From assembly GCF_040499845.1 (NCBI RefSeq), contig NZ_CP159342.1, forward strand, positions 5,022,001-5,086,000: a stretch of 64,000 bases of DNA. Direction: 5' to 3'. Numbering within the stretch: the stretch's first letter is position 1; every line of letters begins with the position of its first letter. Position numbers and translations under genes: made by a program. Source of the DNA: Micromonospora sp. CCTCC AA 2012012. GTDB taxonomy: Bacteria; Actinomycetota; Actinomycetes; Mycobacteriales; Micromonosporaceae. Below the pieces are notes generated by a model, which made no database searches, had not been told where the DNA came from, and saw only the letters and a list, made by a program, of their open reading frames with translations. Positions 49,973 to 57,775 of the stretch are shown here, piece by piece.

Positions 49973-50824
49973 TCAGGGCAGGCGGGTCTGGAGGACGCCG
50001 TCGACCACGCGCGTCGGCAGGACCTGCTGGTCGTTGCCGGACGGTCCGTGCACCACCTCGCCGCCGTTGAGCCGGAACGCGCTGCCGTGCCACGGGCAGA
50101 CCACGCAGGCGTGACCGTCGATCTCCTGCACCTCGCCCTCGCCGAGCGGGCCGCTCTGGTGCGGGCAGCGCTCCAGCATCACGGTGACGTCGTCGCCGTG
50201 CCGGTAGAGGATCACCGACACGTCGTCCACGTCGCGGGTGACGAGCTGCCGCTGCGGCAGGGTGGCCAGGTCGGCCAACGAGTGCCAGCCGTCGCTCATC
50301 CGGTGCAGCTCGGAGACGCTCTGGTTGACCTGCGCCCCCTGCTTGTACGCCAGGTGCCCACCCAGGTACGCCCCGGCGCTCGCCGCGGAGAGACCCAGGT
50401 AGGCCAGCGCGCGGCCCAACCCGTGGCGGCCGTTCAACCGGGCGGCCAGCGAGCCGGCGTAGAGCGCCAGCCCGACGCTGTTCGAGGCGGCGTGCACCAG
50501 GCCGACCCGCCGCTGGTCGCGCGAGAGGGCCGCCCAGTCGTTGAGCCCGGCCACGGCGGCCGGTACGGCGCTGACCGTGCCCAGTCCGACCAGGACGGTG
50601 GCGGCCCGGCGCTGGCCGGGCAGCAGGTCCACCACGGCGGCGGAGATCCAGGCGCCGACCGGCACCTGCACCATCGCCGGGTGCAGCGGGTGCCCCAACC
50701 AGACGCCGTGCAGGGCGTCGCGGACCCGCTGTGGTCGCAGGGTGGCCTGGACGGCGCGCTGCAACCGGTCACCGATGCGGTCCAGCGCCGATGCCTGTTC
50801 GAGTTTCGTCAGGAGTTCTCGCAC
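49973..50824 (-). CDS. Membrane DUF2231 domain fused to a Rieske [2Fe-2S] domain
   Basis: A 283-residue protein. Residues about 30-170 form a DUF2231-type four-helix membrane domain (HGVWLGHPLHPAMVQVPVGAW is the family hallmark). Residues about 185-283 form a Rieske domain with both cluster motifs, CPHQSGPLG and CPWHGSAF (CxH and CxxH). The cluster is on the C-terminal, probably cytoplasmic, side. It could pass electrons from a cytosolic donor to the membrane or to a partner oxygenase; no partner gene is adjacent. ATG 50824 is the start. Confidence 0.9.
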   Translation of the reverse strand: MRELLTKLEQASALDRIGDRLQRAVQATLRPQRVRDALHGVWLGHPLHPAMVQVPVGAWISAAVVDLLPGQRRAATVLVGLGTVSAVPAAVAGLNDWAALSRDQRRVGLVHAASNSVGLALYAGSLAARLNGRHGLGRALAYLGLSAASAGAYLGGHLAYKQGAQVNQSVSELHRMSDGWHSLADLATLPQRQLVTRDVDDVSVILYRHGDDVTVMLERCPHQSGPLGEGEVQEIDGHACVVCPWHGSAFRLNGGEVVHGPSGNDQQVLPTRVVDGVLQTRLP

Positions 50825-51133
50825 CGCTTCAGACTTCCCGACCCGTGCGGTCGCAAACCGGGCGGCAACCCCGAATCACCCGTCCGATACCCGGCTCTGG
50901 CCTCAGGCGCTCGCCCGCCGTTCTCGCACCTCGGCGCGTCGTCGAGGCGACAGGCACGCCCTCTGCACCCGTCCGTGGTGGGTCGATCGGGCGGCGGTCA
51001 CACGGGAGCCGGTGGCGTCGCACCGATCCGGGCCACGGATGGTGCGTGCGCCCCGCAGCAGCCGACGCCGGCCGCCCGATCAGTCGGCTCCATGAAGGAC
51101 GGACACGCTGGATATCCGGTCGCTGACAGAGCG
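50825..51133. other. Gene-free stretch before the peptide/ABC cassette
   Basis: No supported coding sequence. The composition is lower in GC3-type periodicity than its surroundings. From 51100 on, the DNA becomes AT-richer towards the promoter at 51134. Confidence 0.6.
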
Positions 51134-51162
51134 TTGCCGCGACAATCATCGATTATTAGCAT
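51134..51162 (+). promoter_or_regulatory. Strong promoter of the secreted-peptide gene
   Basis: TTGCCG (51134-51139), 17-bp AT-rich spacer, TAGCAT (51157-51162): close to the actinobacterial housekeeping consensus with ideal spacing. The spacer contains a near-palindrome, AATCATCGATTATT. The leader of about 75 nt includes a perfect hairpin GGCGTC-GT-GACGCC (51188-51201) before the ribosome site. Confidence 0.7.
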
Positions 51163-51242
51163 GAGCATGCGCCAACACGGGGGAAATGGCGTCGTGACGC
51201 CTGTTCACGGCGCGCCCCCTCATGTCGATTCGAGGAGGGCTT

Positions 51243-51605
51243 GTGCGCACATCTCACGGTTCGTTGCGATCGCGACTCACCGGAAAGCGGGTCGTCCAGG
51301 CGGCCGTACTTGGCCTGCTCGCCGGCGGCACCGTCGGGCTCACCGCCACCGCTCCCGCGGCTGCCTCCGGCACGTCCACGACCGTTTTCAACTGCTACAC
51401 GCAGTGGTGGAACACGGCGTGGGCACAGAAGTGCTCGTCGCCGGGCGCGAAGTACAGCGGTGCCTACTATTCCGGCGTCGCGTGCTCTTACCAGACCGAC
51501 AAGAGCATGAGGAAGGTCCGCAGCGCCGGCAGCACCACCACCTACAGTGGCACTGACTGCACGTACAGCGCCAGTAACGGCTGGATCAGCTACGACTACA
51601 ACTGA
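51243..51605 (+). CDS. Secreted four-cysteine peptide/protein, first gene of an ABC cassette
   Basis: A 120-residue preprotein from GTG 51243 (GAGGAGG 4-5 bp upstream; ATG 51222 would add seven residues). The signal peptide is long, with a twin-basic front and hydrophobic core AAVLGLLAGGTVGLTATAP and cleavage near AAA-SG (about residue 44). The mature part of about 77 residues is rich in Ser, Thr, Tyr and Trp and has four cysteines (FNCYTQ, QKCSS, VACSY, TDCTYS), so two disulfides are likely. No family is recognised. Being followed by an attenuator-like hairpin and ABC transporter genes, it resembles the layout of bacteriocin or signal-peptide loci with dedicated immunity/export, but activity is unproven. 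Confidence 0.75.
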   Translation: MRTSHGSLRSRLTGKRVVQAAVLGLLAGGTVGLTATAPAAASGTSTTVFNCYTQWWNTAWAQKCSSPGAKYSGAYYSGVACSYQTDKSMRKVRSAGSTTTYSGTDCTYSASNGWISYDYN

Positions 51606-51625
51606 TCAATGCCAGCACTGACGTG

Positions 51626-51656
51626 AGGGAGTGCGGGTCGTCGGCCCGCGCTCCTT
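51626..51656 (+). terminator. Attenuator-like hairpin between the peptide and ABC genes
   Basis: A stem of about 11-12 bp: GGGAGTGCGGG (from 51627) pairs with CCCGCGCTCCT (to 51655) with two G-U pairs and a TCGTCGG loop, followed by TTCATCTC. It lies 21 bp after the peptide stop and 32 bp before the ABC ATPase start, so it would allow high peptide output with lower transporter expression. Confidence 0.6.
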
Positions 51657-51687
51657 CATCTCATGTCCGCGAAATGAGAGTCTCTCC

Positions 51688-52434
51688 ATGAGTGTCGTGC
51701 TCGACGCGCTGGCCCAAGGCTATGGGACGACCACCGTCATCGACAATCTGACTGTGACGCTGCGGCCCGGAATAACCGCGCTACTGGGTCCCAACGGAGC
51801 GGGTAAGACAACCCTGCTCCGTACGCTGGCAACCGTCATGCCACCACGGAACGGCGTGATCCGGATCGACGACATCGCGGTCGACGGCGAGCGGTCGGCT
51901 CGCCGGGTACGCGACCGGATCGGTTACCTGCCGCAGGACTTCGGCTTCGACCCGCAGATGACTGCCGCTGACTTCGTGACTTATGCGGCCTGGATGCGGG
52001 GCGTGCCGTCCAGGCAGTGGCGGCGGGCGGTCGATGAGGCGTTGGAGATGGTCGACCTCACCGATCGACGGAAGTCGAAGATGCGCAGCCTCTCCGGCGG
52101 CATGCGCCGGCGCGCCGGAATCGCCTGGGCGATCGTCGGGCGACCGCGACTGGTGCTGCTGGACGAGCCCACGGTCGGCCTGGATCCGCGCCAGCGACTG
52201 CAGTTCCGAAAGATCATCTCAGGGCTCGGCGACACCGTCGTGGTGCTCAGCACCCACCTCATCGACGATGTCGGGGCGGTCTGCGACCGGGTGATCGTGA
52301 TGCACGGCGGAGCGGCCAGGTTCGACGGCACGGTCGCCGAGCTGGAGGCCCTGGATCGCGAAGAACTCCCCGGCCACTCTCCACTGGAACGGGCGTACAT
52401 GCACCTGCTGCCCGAGGGGGAGCAGGAACTGTGA
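51688..52434 (+). CDS. ABC transporter ATP-binding protein
   Basis: A 248-residue ABC-2 type ATPase with all motifs: Walker A GPNGAGKTTLL, Q-loop YLPQDFGFD, signature SGGMRRR, Walker B LVLLDEPTVGLD and H-loop LSTHLID. The signature reads LSGGM rather than LSGGQ, as in drug/lantibiotic-export and bacteriocin-immunity ATPases. ATG 51688 is the start with weak GAGAG upstream. The following membrane gene overlaps its stop by 4 bp. It most likely energises the two membrane proteins downstream, either exporting or protecting against the upstream peptide. Confidence 0.93.
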   Translation: MSVVLDALAQGYGTTTVIDNLTVTLRPGITALLGPNGAGKTTLLRTLATVMPPRNGVIRIDDIAVDGERSARRVRDRIGYLPQDFGFDPQMTAADFVTYAAWMRGVPSRQWRRAVDEALEMVDLTDRRKSKMRSLSGGMRRRAGIAWAIVGRPRLVLLDEPTVGLDPRQRLQFRKIISGLGDTVVVLSTHLIDDVGAVCDRVIVMHGGAARFDGTVAELEALDREELPGHSPLERAYMHLLPEGEQEL

Positions 52435-53726
52435 GTGCGGCATGGCTCCACGTGCGCAACTCCCCGATCCGCCGGGCACTGCCGGTGCTCATCGTCGTCG
52501 ACCTTGCGGTGCTGTTCCTGCGGAACCGGTACTGGATCGGCGTCTGGCCGGAGACCGGCGCCGCAGCGCAGGTGCCCGCATACCTGCTGGGCATCGTCGG
52601 AGCGGGTGCCGCGGCCTGGTCGGCGGGTGAGCAACAGCGGCACGGGCTTGCGGAACAACTGAGGGCCGCGCGGGTCCATCCGATGGTTTCGGAGGCTCAC
52701 CGTCTCGGCGCGACCGTCATCGTCCTGCTGATTCCCTATCTGGTCGGCCAGGCGGTGGCCTTCGCCGTCACCGCCCGGACGTTCCCGCCGGGCGTGCACC
52801 TCTGGCTGGGCTACGCCCTGCTGGGTCTGTTCGCGATCCTGCTGTCGGTTGCGCTGGGATGGGCGTGTGGCCATCTCTTCGGGCCGGTCTTCGCAGCTCT
52901 CGCGGCCGCGCTGGGGTTCCTGTTGTTGACCGCCGCGCTGAACCGGGTGGGATTCGTCGTGATCTCCGGTCGGCCCGAGGTGGCGGTCGATCCGTTACCC
53001 CTGGCACTACGGCTGGGATCGGTCGTTGCGCTGTTGCTGGTCCTCCTGTGGCTGGCCGCCGCGGGGGCCTCGGGACCGGCCGGACGGCGGACGTGGGCAC
53101 TGGTTCCTGCGGTGCTGCCGCTCGTCGCGGTCATGCTCACCACCAGCGTGGTGGCCGACCGGGCACAACCCGGTGACAAGGTGGCCTGTGTCCGAGGGTC
53201 GACGACCCTGTGCATCTGGCCGGAACACGAGAAGTACCTGCCCCAGCTACGCGCGCTCGACGCACGTATCGACCAGTTGCCCCGCGCCTTCGTCCGGCCG
53301 CCGCGGATCAACGAGGTCGGTCTTCAGAAGACCCGGTACGTCGGGCCGGACGGGAAGGAGTACCTCGGTTACGAGGAGGGGCCACCGATCTTCTACATCC
53401 TCGAGGGGAGTCCGTGGTCCTACGCCGGCGACATCGGCAACGCGATCACCGAAGCGACCTTCGGGTTCCGGGACACCCGGGCCTGCGATTGGCAGAAGAT
53501 CACCTCGTCGGACGAGCCCCGCATCTGGGCGCTGGGCGCGTGGCTCGAGGCGTTCCTGGCCGGCGGTGGCAGCCCCGACTATCACACCAATGCACCCGCA
53601 CCGATGCAGCAGGCGTGGGCCGAGGGCCGGGCGATGGCCGGAGACACGTCTCCGGCCGACCAGTTCCGGTGGGCCGAGGGAGAGGTGAACGACATTCGTG
53701 GGCGTTACTGTCACTCGAGACGCTGA
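52431..53726 (+). CDS. ABC-associated membrane protein with large C-terminal soluble domain
   Basis: A 431-residue protein. Residues 1-240 hold about six hydrophobic segments (for example LPVLIVVDLAVLFL, ATVIVLLIPYLVGQAVAF, LVPAVLPLVAVMLTT), arranged like an ABC-2 permease. Residues about 245-431 are hydrophilic, with cysteines in VACVRGSTTLCIW and TRACDW, helices LPQLRALDARIDQLP and PRIWALGAWLEAFL, and predicted to be outside the cell. This combination recurs in actinobacterial ABC loci but I know of no characterised member. The extracellular part could bind the four-cysteine peptide. The last 29 bp overlap the next gene. Confidence 0.78.
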   Translation: MSAAWLHVRNSPIRRALPVLIVVDLAVLFLRNRYWIGVWPETGAAAQVPAYLLGIVGAGAAAWSAGEQQRHGLAEQLRAARVHPMVSEAHRLGATVIVLLIPYLVGQAVAFAVTARTFPPGVHLWLGYALLGLFAILLSVALGWACGHLFGPVFAALAAALGFLLLTAALNRVGFVVISGRPEVAVDPLPLALRLGSVVALLLVLLWLAAAGASGPAGRRTWALVPAVLPLVAVMLTTSVVADRAQPGDKVACVRGSTTLCIWPEHEKYLPQLRALDARIDQLPRAFVRPPRINEVGLQKTRYVGPDGKEYLGYEEGPPIFYILEGSPWSYAGDIGNAITEATFGFRDTRACDWQKITSSDEPRIWALGAWLEAFLAGGGSPDYHTNAPAPMQQAWAEGRAMAGDTSPADQFRWAEGEVNDIRGRYCHSRR

Positions 53727-54360
53727 AGCCTCCTCGGAGATGCTGCCGGTGCGGTTGTTCCTCGCGGTTCGGCCGGCCCGGACCATGCTCGCCGTCACCG
53801 TTCTCCTGGGCGCCCTCACCGCCTGGTTGGGCCTGGTCGAAACGCCGGTACCTACGGCCGTGGAAGCCGGCAGCGCGTCGATCCCCCTGTGGCGCATGCT
53901 CACCATGGGCGTCGCCGTCCTGCCGGTCCTCGGGATGCACAGCCCGCTCGCCACCCTGGAGCTGGTGGCCACCCGACGGCTCCGTTCCATGCAGCGGATC
54001 TACCTCGCCGGCCTGGGTGTCGGCTCCGCGGTGATCTATCTGGGGATCTGTGCGTTCGTGATGCAGCGGGAGATCGTCGAGATCATGGCGCGGTCCTGGA
54101 TCGCCTGGTTCGGGCTGGCTCTGCTCGCCGGAGCAGTCCTGGGATGGCGGCTCGCCTGGACACTGCCGGCGACGGTGGCCGTCGTGCTGTCGTACTGGGG
54201 GTACACCGGGGGCCAGCAGTACCGGTGGTGGGAGTTCACCGCCCGGCCGGCCGATGATCTGCCCAGCCTGCTGCTGAGCGCCGCGCTGCTCGCGCTGGGT
54301 CTGATCGCGTACGCGGCGACGCCCTGGCGGCGCCGCCGCTGGACCCGGTGGCGCCGCTGA
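53698..54360 (+). CDS. Second ABC-associated membrane protein
   Basis: A 220-residue protein with about six hydrophobic segments (for example MLAVTVLLGALTAWLGLV, MLTMGVAVLPVLGM, IYLGICAFVM, WFGLALLAGAVLG, LPSLLLSAALLALGLIAY) and a basic C-terminus. GTG 53698 starts 29 bp inside the previous gene; ATG 53740 is an alternative. It is likely the second permease half for the ATPase at 51688. No family name can be given. It ends the cassette, 19 bp before the convergent bluB stop. Confidence 0.78.
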   Translation: MGVTVTRDAEASSEMLPVRLFLAVRPARTMLAVTVLLGALTAWLGLVETPVPTAVEAGSASIPLWRMLTMGVAVLPVLGMHSPLATLELVATRRLRSMQRIYLAGLGVGSAVIYLGICAFVMQREIVEIMARSWIAWFGLALLAGAVLGWRLAWTLPATVAVVLSYWGYTGGQQYRWWEFTARPADDLPSLLLSAALLALGLIAYAATPWRRRRWTRWRR

Positions 54361-54379
54361 GACGAGACCCGGCCCCTGG

Positions 54380-55000
54380 TCAGGTGGGCCAGTGGTCGGT
54401 GTGTACGGCGGCGGCGAGGGGGCGTCCGGCGCGCCAGCCGTGGCGGACCAGGTCGGGGACGGTCTCCAGGTGGGTGACCGGGCCGAGGCAGAGCCAGGCG
54501 ACCGGCCGGATCCCGGCGGGGATGCCGAGCAGGTCGGCGAGGAACGGCTCGCGGTAGAAGGACACCCAGCCGACGCCGAGCCCCTCCGCGGTCGCGGCCA
54601 GCCAGAGGTTCTGGATGGCCAGGCAGACCGAGTAGAGGCCGGCGTCGGCGATGGCGTGCCGCCCCAGCACGGCCGGCCCACCCCGCGCGGCGTCGTACGT
54701 GACGACGACCGACAGGGTCGACTCCAGTACCCCGTCGATCTTGATTCGGGCGAACCGGCTCGCCGCCGCGTCGTCCAGGTCGGCCGCGAAGGTGTCCCGC
54801 TCGGCCTGGACGTGCTGGTGGAAGCGGCGGCGGGTCGCCGGGTCCCGGACCAGGATGAAGTCCCAGGGCTGCGAGTTGCCGACGCTCGGTGCGGCGTGCG
54901 CCGCGGTGAGGACGCGGGACAGGGTGTCGTCGGGCACCGGCGCTCCGGTGAACTCGGCGCGTACGTCCCGACGGCGGTGGATGACGTCGTACAGATCCAA
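54380..55000 (-). CDS. bluB: 5,6-dimethylbenzimidazole synthase BluB
   Basis: A 206-residue nitroreductase-fold flavoenzyme that fragments FMNH2 with O2 to make 5,6-dimethylbenzimidazole, the lower ligand of cobalamin. BluB features include HRRRDVRAEFTGAPVPDD at the start, the NSQPWDFILVRD flavin site, VTYDAARGGPAVLGRH with the lid Asp region, and GLGVGWVSFYREPFL near the end. Length matches the family (about 200-225). TTG 55000 is chosen because GGGAG lies 5 bp upstream and the family N-terminus begins here. The cobalamin riboswitch just upstream strongly supports the assignment. Confidence 0.94.
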   Translation of the reverse strand: MDLYDVIHRRRDVRAEFTGAPVPDDTLSRVLTAAHAAPSVGNSQPWDFILVRDPATRRRFHQHVQAERDTFAADLDDAAASRFARIKIDGVLESTLSVVVTYDAARGGPAVLGRHAIADAGLYSVCLAIQNLWLAATAEGLGVGWVSFYREPFLADLLGIPAGIRPVAWLCLGPVTHLETVPDLVRHGWRAGRPLAAAVHTDHWPT

Positions 55001-55022
55001 GGCAGGCTCCCGCTGCGCTCGG

Positions 55023-55040
55023 CCCACCCCGAGGGGTGGG
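55023..55040 (-). promoter_or_regulatory. Riboswitch expression-platform hairpin
   Basis: CCCACCCC and GGGGTGGG form a perfect 8-bp stem with a 2-nt centre between the cobalamin aptamer and the bluB ribosome site (about 20 nt downstream). It may act as a regulatory hairpin that changes with aptamer folding. Confidence 0.6.
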
Positions 55041-55044
55041 CGGC

Positions 55045-55224
55045 TGGCGCGAGGCCGGTCTTCGGACTCCCGGATCGACGCCTGGCCGTCCGCCTTCCCG
55101 GCCCGTACGGCCAGTGGCTGCGCGTGTCGCGCGTGGACGGTGGCTCCCCGGTCACCGCGGCGGGCCCGTGCCGGATTCACACCGGCTTCCCGATTCTCCC
55201 CGCTCACGCGGGGCACCTCGCATG
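55045..55224 (-). ncRNA. Cobalamin (B12) riboswitch controlling bluB
   Basis: Read on the minus strand, the conserved blocks appear in order: GGGAAGCCGGTGTGAATCCG (complement of about 55173-55192), a CCCGC..GGTGACC segment, GCCACTG (55112-55118), GGGAAGGC (55093-55100) and the B12 box GAGTCCGAAGACCGGCC (55053-55069). The starting stem P1 region pairs near 55210-55224. The aptamer lies directly upstream of bluB, so cobalamin would reduce synthesis of its lower-ligand enzyme. Confidence 0.95.
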
Positions 55225-55284
55225 ATCGTTCCGCCCCGAATGCTAGCCACCCGCCCCACCCCACCCGGCCATCAGCTCCCGCTG

Positions 55285-55336
55285 ATTCACGGAAAGCGTG
55301 GTCATCCGGGGCCGGAAAGGAACGCTTTCCGTGAAT
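55285..55336. repeat. Hairpin element copy 3 (15-bp perfect arms)
   Basis: ATTCACGGAAAGCGT (55285-55299) pairs exactly with ACGCTTTCCGTGAAT (55322-55336). The loop contains GGTCATCCGGGG, corresponding on the opposite strand to the loop core of copies 1 and 2. A G-run tract follows at once on the right. Confidence 0.85.
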
Positions 55337-55341
55337 TTGCC

Positions 55342-55414
55342 GGGAGGGAGGGGCGGGAGGGAGGGAGGGAGGGGGCGGGAGGAGGAGGGGGTGGTGGGGT
55401 GGGGGTGGGGCGGG
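55342..55414 (+). repeat. GGGAGGG-type G-run tract, quadruplex-forming potential
   Basis: About 70 bp consisting almost only of G-runs separated by A, C or T (GGGAGGGAGGGGCGGGAGGG and on), enough for several G-quadruplexes on the plus strand. It lies between hairpin copy 3 and the crotonase start, so it would be in or near that gene's promoter. Confidence 0.8.
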
Positions 55415-55426
55415 CATGCTGGGTGG

Positions 55427-56191
55427 GTGGGGGTTCGGGTGGAGCGCGACGGGGCGGTGACCACGGTGATCCTGGACCGGCCGGCGGCCCGGAACGCCGT
55501 CGACGGGCCGACCGCGCGGGCCCTCGCCGACGCGTTCCGCGCCTTCGAGGCCGACCCGGACGCGGCGGTCGCCGTGCTCTGGGGGGCCGGCGGCACGTTC
55601 TGCGCGGGCGCCGACCTGAAAGCCATCGGTACGCCGCGCGGCAACCGGGTCGAGCCGGAGGGCGACGGCCCGATGGGTCCCACCCGGATGCGCCTGTCCA
55701 AGCCGGTCCTCGCCGCGATCTCCGGGTACGCGGTGGCCGGCGGCCTGGAGCTGGCCCTCTGGTGCGACCTGCGGATCGCCGAGTCCGACGCGGTGCTCGG
55801 GGTGTTCTGCCGCCGCTGGGGCGTACCGCTGATCGACGGCGGCACGGTCCGGCTGCCCCGGCTGATCGGGGAGAGCCGGGCGATGGACCTGATCCTCACC
55901 GGCCGCCCGGTCCCCGCCGAGGAGGCGTACGCGATGGGTCTGGTGAACCGGCTGGTCGCGCCGGGTGAGGCCCGGGCGGCGGCCGAGCGGCTGGCCGCCG
56001 AGATCGCCCGGCACCCGCAGACCTGCCTGCGCAACGACCGGGCCTCGGTGCTCGCCACCGCCGGACTGCCCGAGCCGGCGGCGCTGGCCACCGAGCTGAG
56101 CTACGGCATGGAGTCCCTGGCCACGGACGCGGCGGCCGGCGCGGCCCGGTTCACGGCGGGCGCCGGCCGCCACGGCACCGCGGCGGGGTGA
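55427..56191 (+). CDS. Enoyl-CoA hydratase/isomerase (crotonase) family protein
   Basis: A 254-residue crotonase. Oxyanion-hole segments are GGTFCAGADLKAI and AVAGGLELALWCDLRIA; the second catalytic position falls in RRWGVPLIDGGTVRLPRLIG, where typical hydratase Glu164 is not conserved, so the reaction may be isomerase, hydrolase or decarboxylase type. The family-like start is VGVRVERDG at GTG 55427; the longer frame reaching 55298 would translate the hairpin and G-run tract and is rejected. It converges on the flavoprotein gene by 7 bp. Confidence 0.9.
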   Translation: MGVRVERDGAVTTVILDRPAARNAVDGPTARALADAFRAFEADPDAAVAVLWGAGGTFCAGADLKAIGTPRGNRVEPEGDGPMGPTRMRLSKPVLAAISGYAVAGGLELALWCDLRIAESDAVLGVFCRRWGVPLIDGGTVRLPRLIGESRAMDLILTGRPVPAEEAYAMGLVNRLVAPGEARAAAERLAAEIARHPQTCLRNDRASVLATAGLPEPAALATELSYGMESLATDAAAGAARFTAGAGRHGTAAG

Positions 56192-56198
56192 CCCCGGG

Positions 56199-57683
56199 TC
56201 ACTTCAGCGCGCGGAGGGCGTCCTCGATGGCGCGGTGGAAGGTCGGGTACGCATAGATCATGTGCCGGAGCTGACTGATCGGGACGGCCGCGTGCACCGC
56301 CACCACCAGCGCCGACAGCACCTCGCCGCCGGCCGGCCCGGCGGAGGTGGCACCCACCAGCACGCCCTGGTCGGCGTCGGCGATCAGCTTGATGAAGCCG
56401 GCGTTGCCGGTCTTGTGGATCCAGCCCCGGCTCGACGAGGTGAGGTCCGTCCAGCCGACCTGGACGTTGATGCCGCGTTCGCGGGCCTGCTGTTCGGTGA
56501 GGCCGACCGCGCCGATCTCCGGGTCGGTGAAGGTGACCCGGGGCAGCGCCCGGTAGTCGGCGCGGGGGACGCTGCCCGGCGCGGCGGTCGACCCGCCGGC
56601 GCTCATCGCGCCGCCGACCGCGCTGGCCACGCCGGTCGCGCCGCCGACGACGCTGGCGGTGCCGCTGGCGTCGGGACCGCCCCTGGCCCGGCGACTGTGG
56701 TCGAGCACGTCGGCGACGACGATGGCCGCCTGGTACATGGCGATGTGGGTGAAGGCGCCCTCACCCGTGAGGTCACCGACCGCCCAGACGCCGTCGGTGA
56801 CGTGCATCCGCTCGTCCACCGGCAGGTAGCGCTGGGCGGCGTCGACGTGCACGGTCTCCAGGCCCAGCTCGTCCAGGTGCGCCCTGCGCCCGGTCACCAC
56901 CAGCAACCGGTCGCCGGTGACGTCGCCCCCGGCGGCGTGCACGGTGAACCGCTGCCCGTCGTGGCTGACCCGCTCGGCCTTCACCCCGGTGGAGATGATC
57001 ACCCCGTCGGCGCGCAGCGCGGTGGCGGCCAGCTCGGACGACTCGGGCTCCTCGATCGCGAGGACCCGCTCCGCCGCCTCCACCACGGTGACCCGGACGC
57101 CGAACCGGGCGAAGACCTGCGCCAGTTCCAGCCCGATCGCCCCGCCCCCGAGGACCAGCAGCGACTCCGGCAGCTCCTCGACCTCGATCGCCTGGTGGTT
57201 GGTCCAGTACGGGGTGTCGGCGAGGCCGTCGATCGGCGGGATCGAGGGACGGGTGCCGGTGCCCAGCACGATGCCGTACCGGGCCTGGAAGACCTGGTCG
57301 CCGACGCGTACCCGGCCGGGGCCGTCGAGTCGGCCACTGCCCCGGACGAACCGGCCGCCCTTGCCGGTGAAGCGGTCCACCGCCGCCTTGTCGTCCCAGG
57401 TGTCGGTGGCCTCCTCGCGGATCCGCTTCGCCACCGGTGCCCAGTCGGGCTGGACCTGCGCCGCCCCGGCCAGCTCGTTGACCCGGCGGGCCTCGGCCAG
57501 GGCGTTCGCCGCCCGGATCATCATCTTGCTCGGGATGCAGCCCCAGTAGGGGCACTCCCCACCGACCAGGTCCCGCTCGATCCCGACGACGGTCAGGCCG
57601 GCCTCGGCGAGCCGCCCGGCCACCTCCTCGCCGCCCACGCCGAGCCCGACGACGACCACGTCCACCAACTCCGGATCTGTCAC
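56199..57683 (-). CDS. Flavoprotein disulfide reductase (dihydrolipoamide dehydrogenase-like)
   Basis: A 494-residue FAD/NAD(P) disulfide reductase. The FAD motif VVVGLGVGGEEVAGRLA is at the N-terminus, the redox disulfide is GGECPYWGCIPSK, NAD(P) binding is LVLGGGAIGLELAQVF, and the C-terminal active base is in YAYPTFHRAIEDAL. CPYWGC with Y-W is typical of actinobacterial Lpd-like/mercuric-reductase-like proteins, not true E3. A Gly/Ala/Ser-rich insertion of about 40 residues (around 385-425) sits between the NAD and dimer domains and is unusual. GTG 57683 starts the chain. Confidence 0.9.
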   Translation of the reverse strand: MTDPELVDVVVVGLGVGGEEVAGRLAEAGLTVVGIERDLVGGECPYWGCIPSKMMIRAANALAEARRVNELAGAAQVQPDWAPVAKRIREEATDTWDDKAAVDRFTGKGGRFVRGSGRLDGPGRVRVGDQVFQARYGIVLGTGTRPSIPPIDGLADTPYWTNHQAIEVEELPESLLVLGGGAIGLELAQVFARFGVRVTVVEAAERVLAIEEPESSELAATALRADGVIISTGVKAERVSHDGQRFTVHAAGGDVTGDRLLVVTGRRAHLDELGLETVHVDAAQRYLPVDERMHVTDGVWAVGDLTGEGAFTHIAMYQAAIVVADVLDHSRRARGGPDASGTASVVGGATGVASAVGGAMSAGGSTAAPGSVPRADYRALPRVTFTDPEIGAVGLTEQQARERGINVQVGWTDLTSSSRGWIHKTGNAGFIKLIADADQGVLVGATSAGPAGGEVLSALVVAVHAAVPISQLRHMIYAYPTFHRAIEDALRALK

Positions 57684-57775
57684 CCCGCCAGCATTCCGCA
57701 CCGCCCGACGGCCGACCACCGCAGCGGCCCGGAATTTCGCGGCCGGTAATGACTGCGACCGCCTACCGTGGCCGG

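Noticed and set aside
51243..51605. Lactococcin 972-family bacteriocin
   Set aside because: Size and secretion fit, but the cysteine content and sequence pattern do not match, and the ABC partners differ from that family's usual set.
55298..55426. N-terminal extension of the crotonase through the hairpin and G-run tract
   Set aside because: It would encode Gly/Arg/Glu low-complexity sequence not found in crotonases; GTG 55427 gives the family start.
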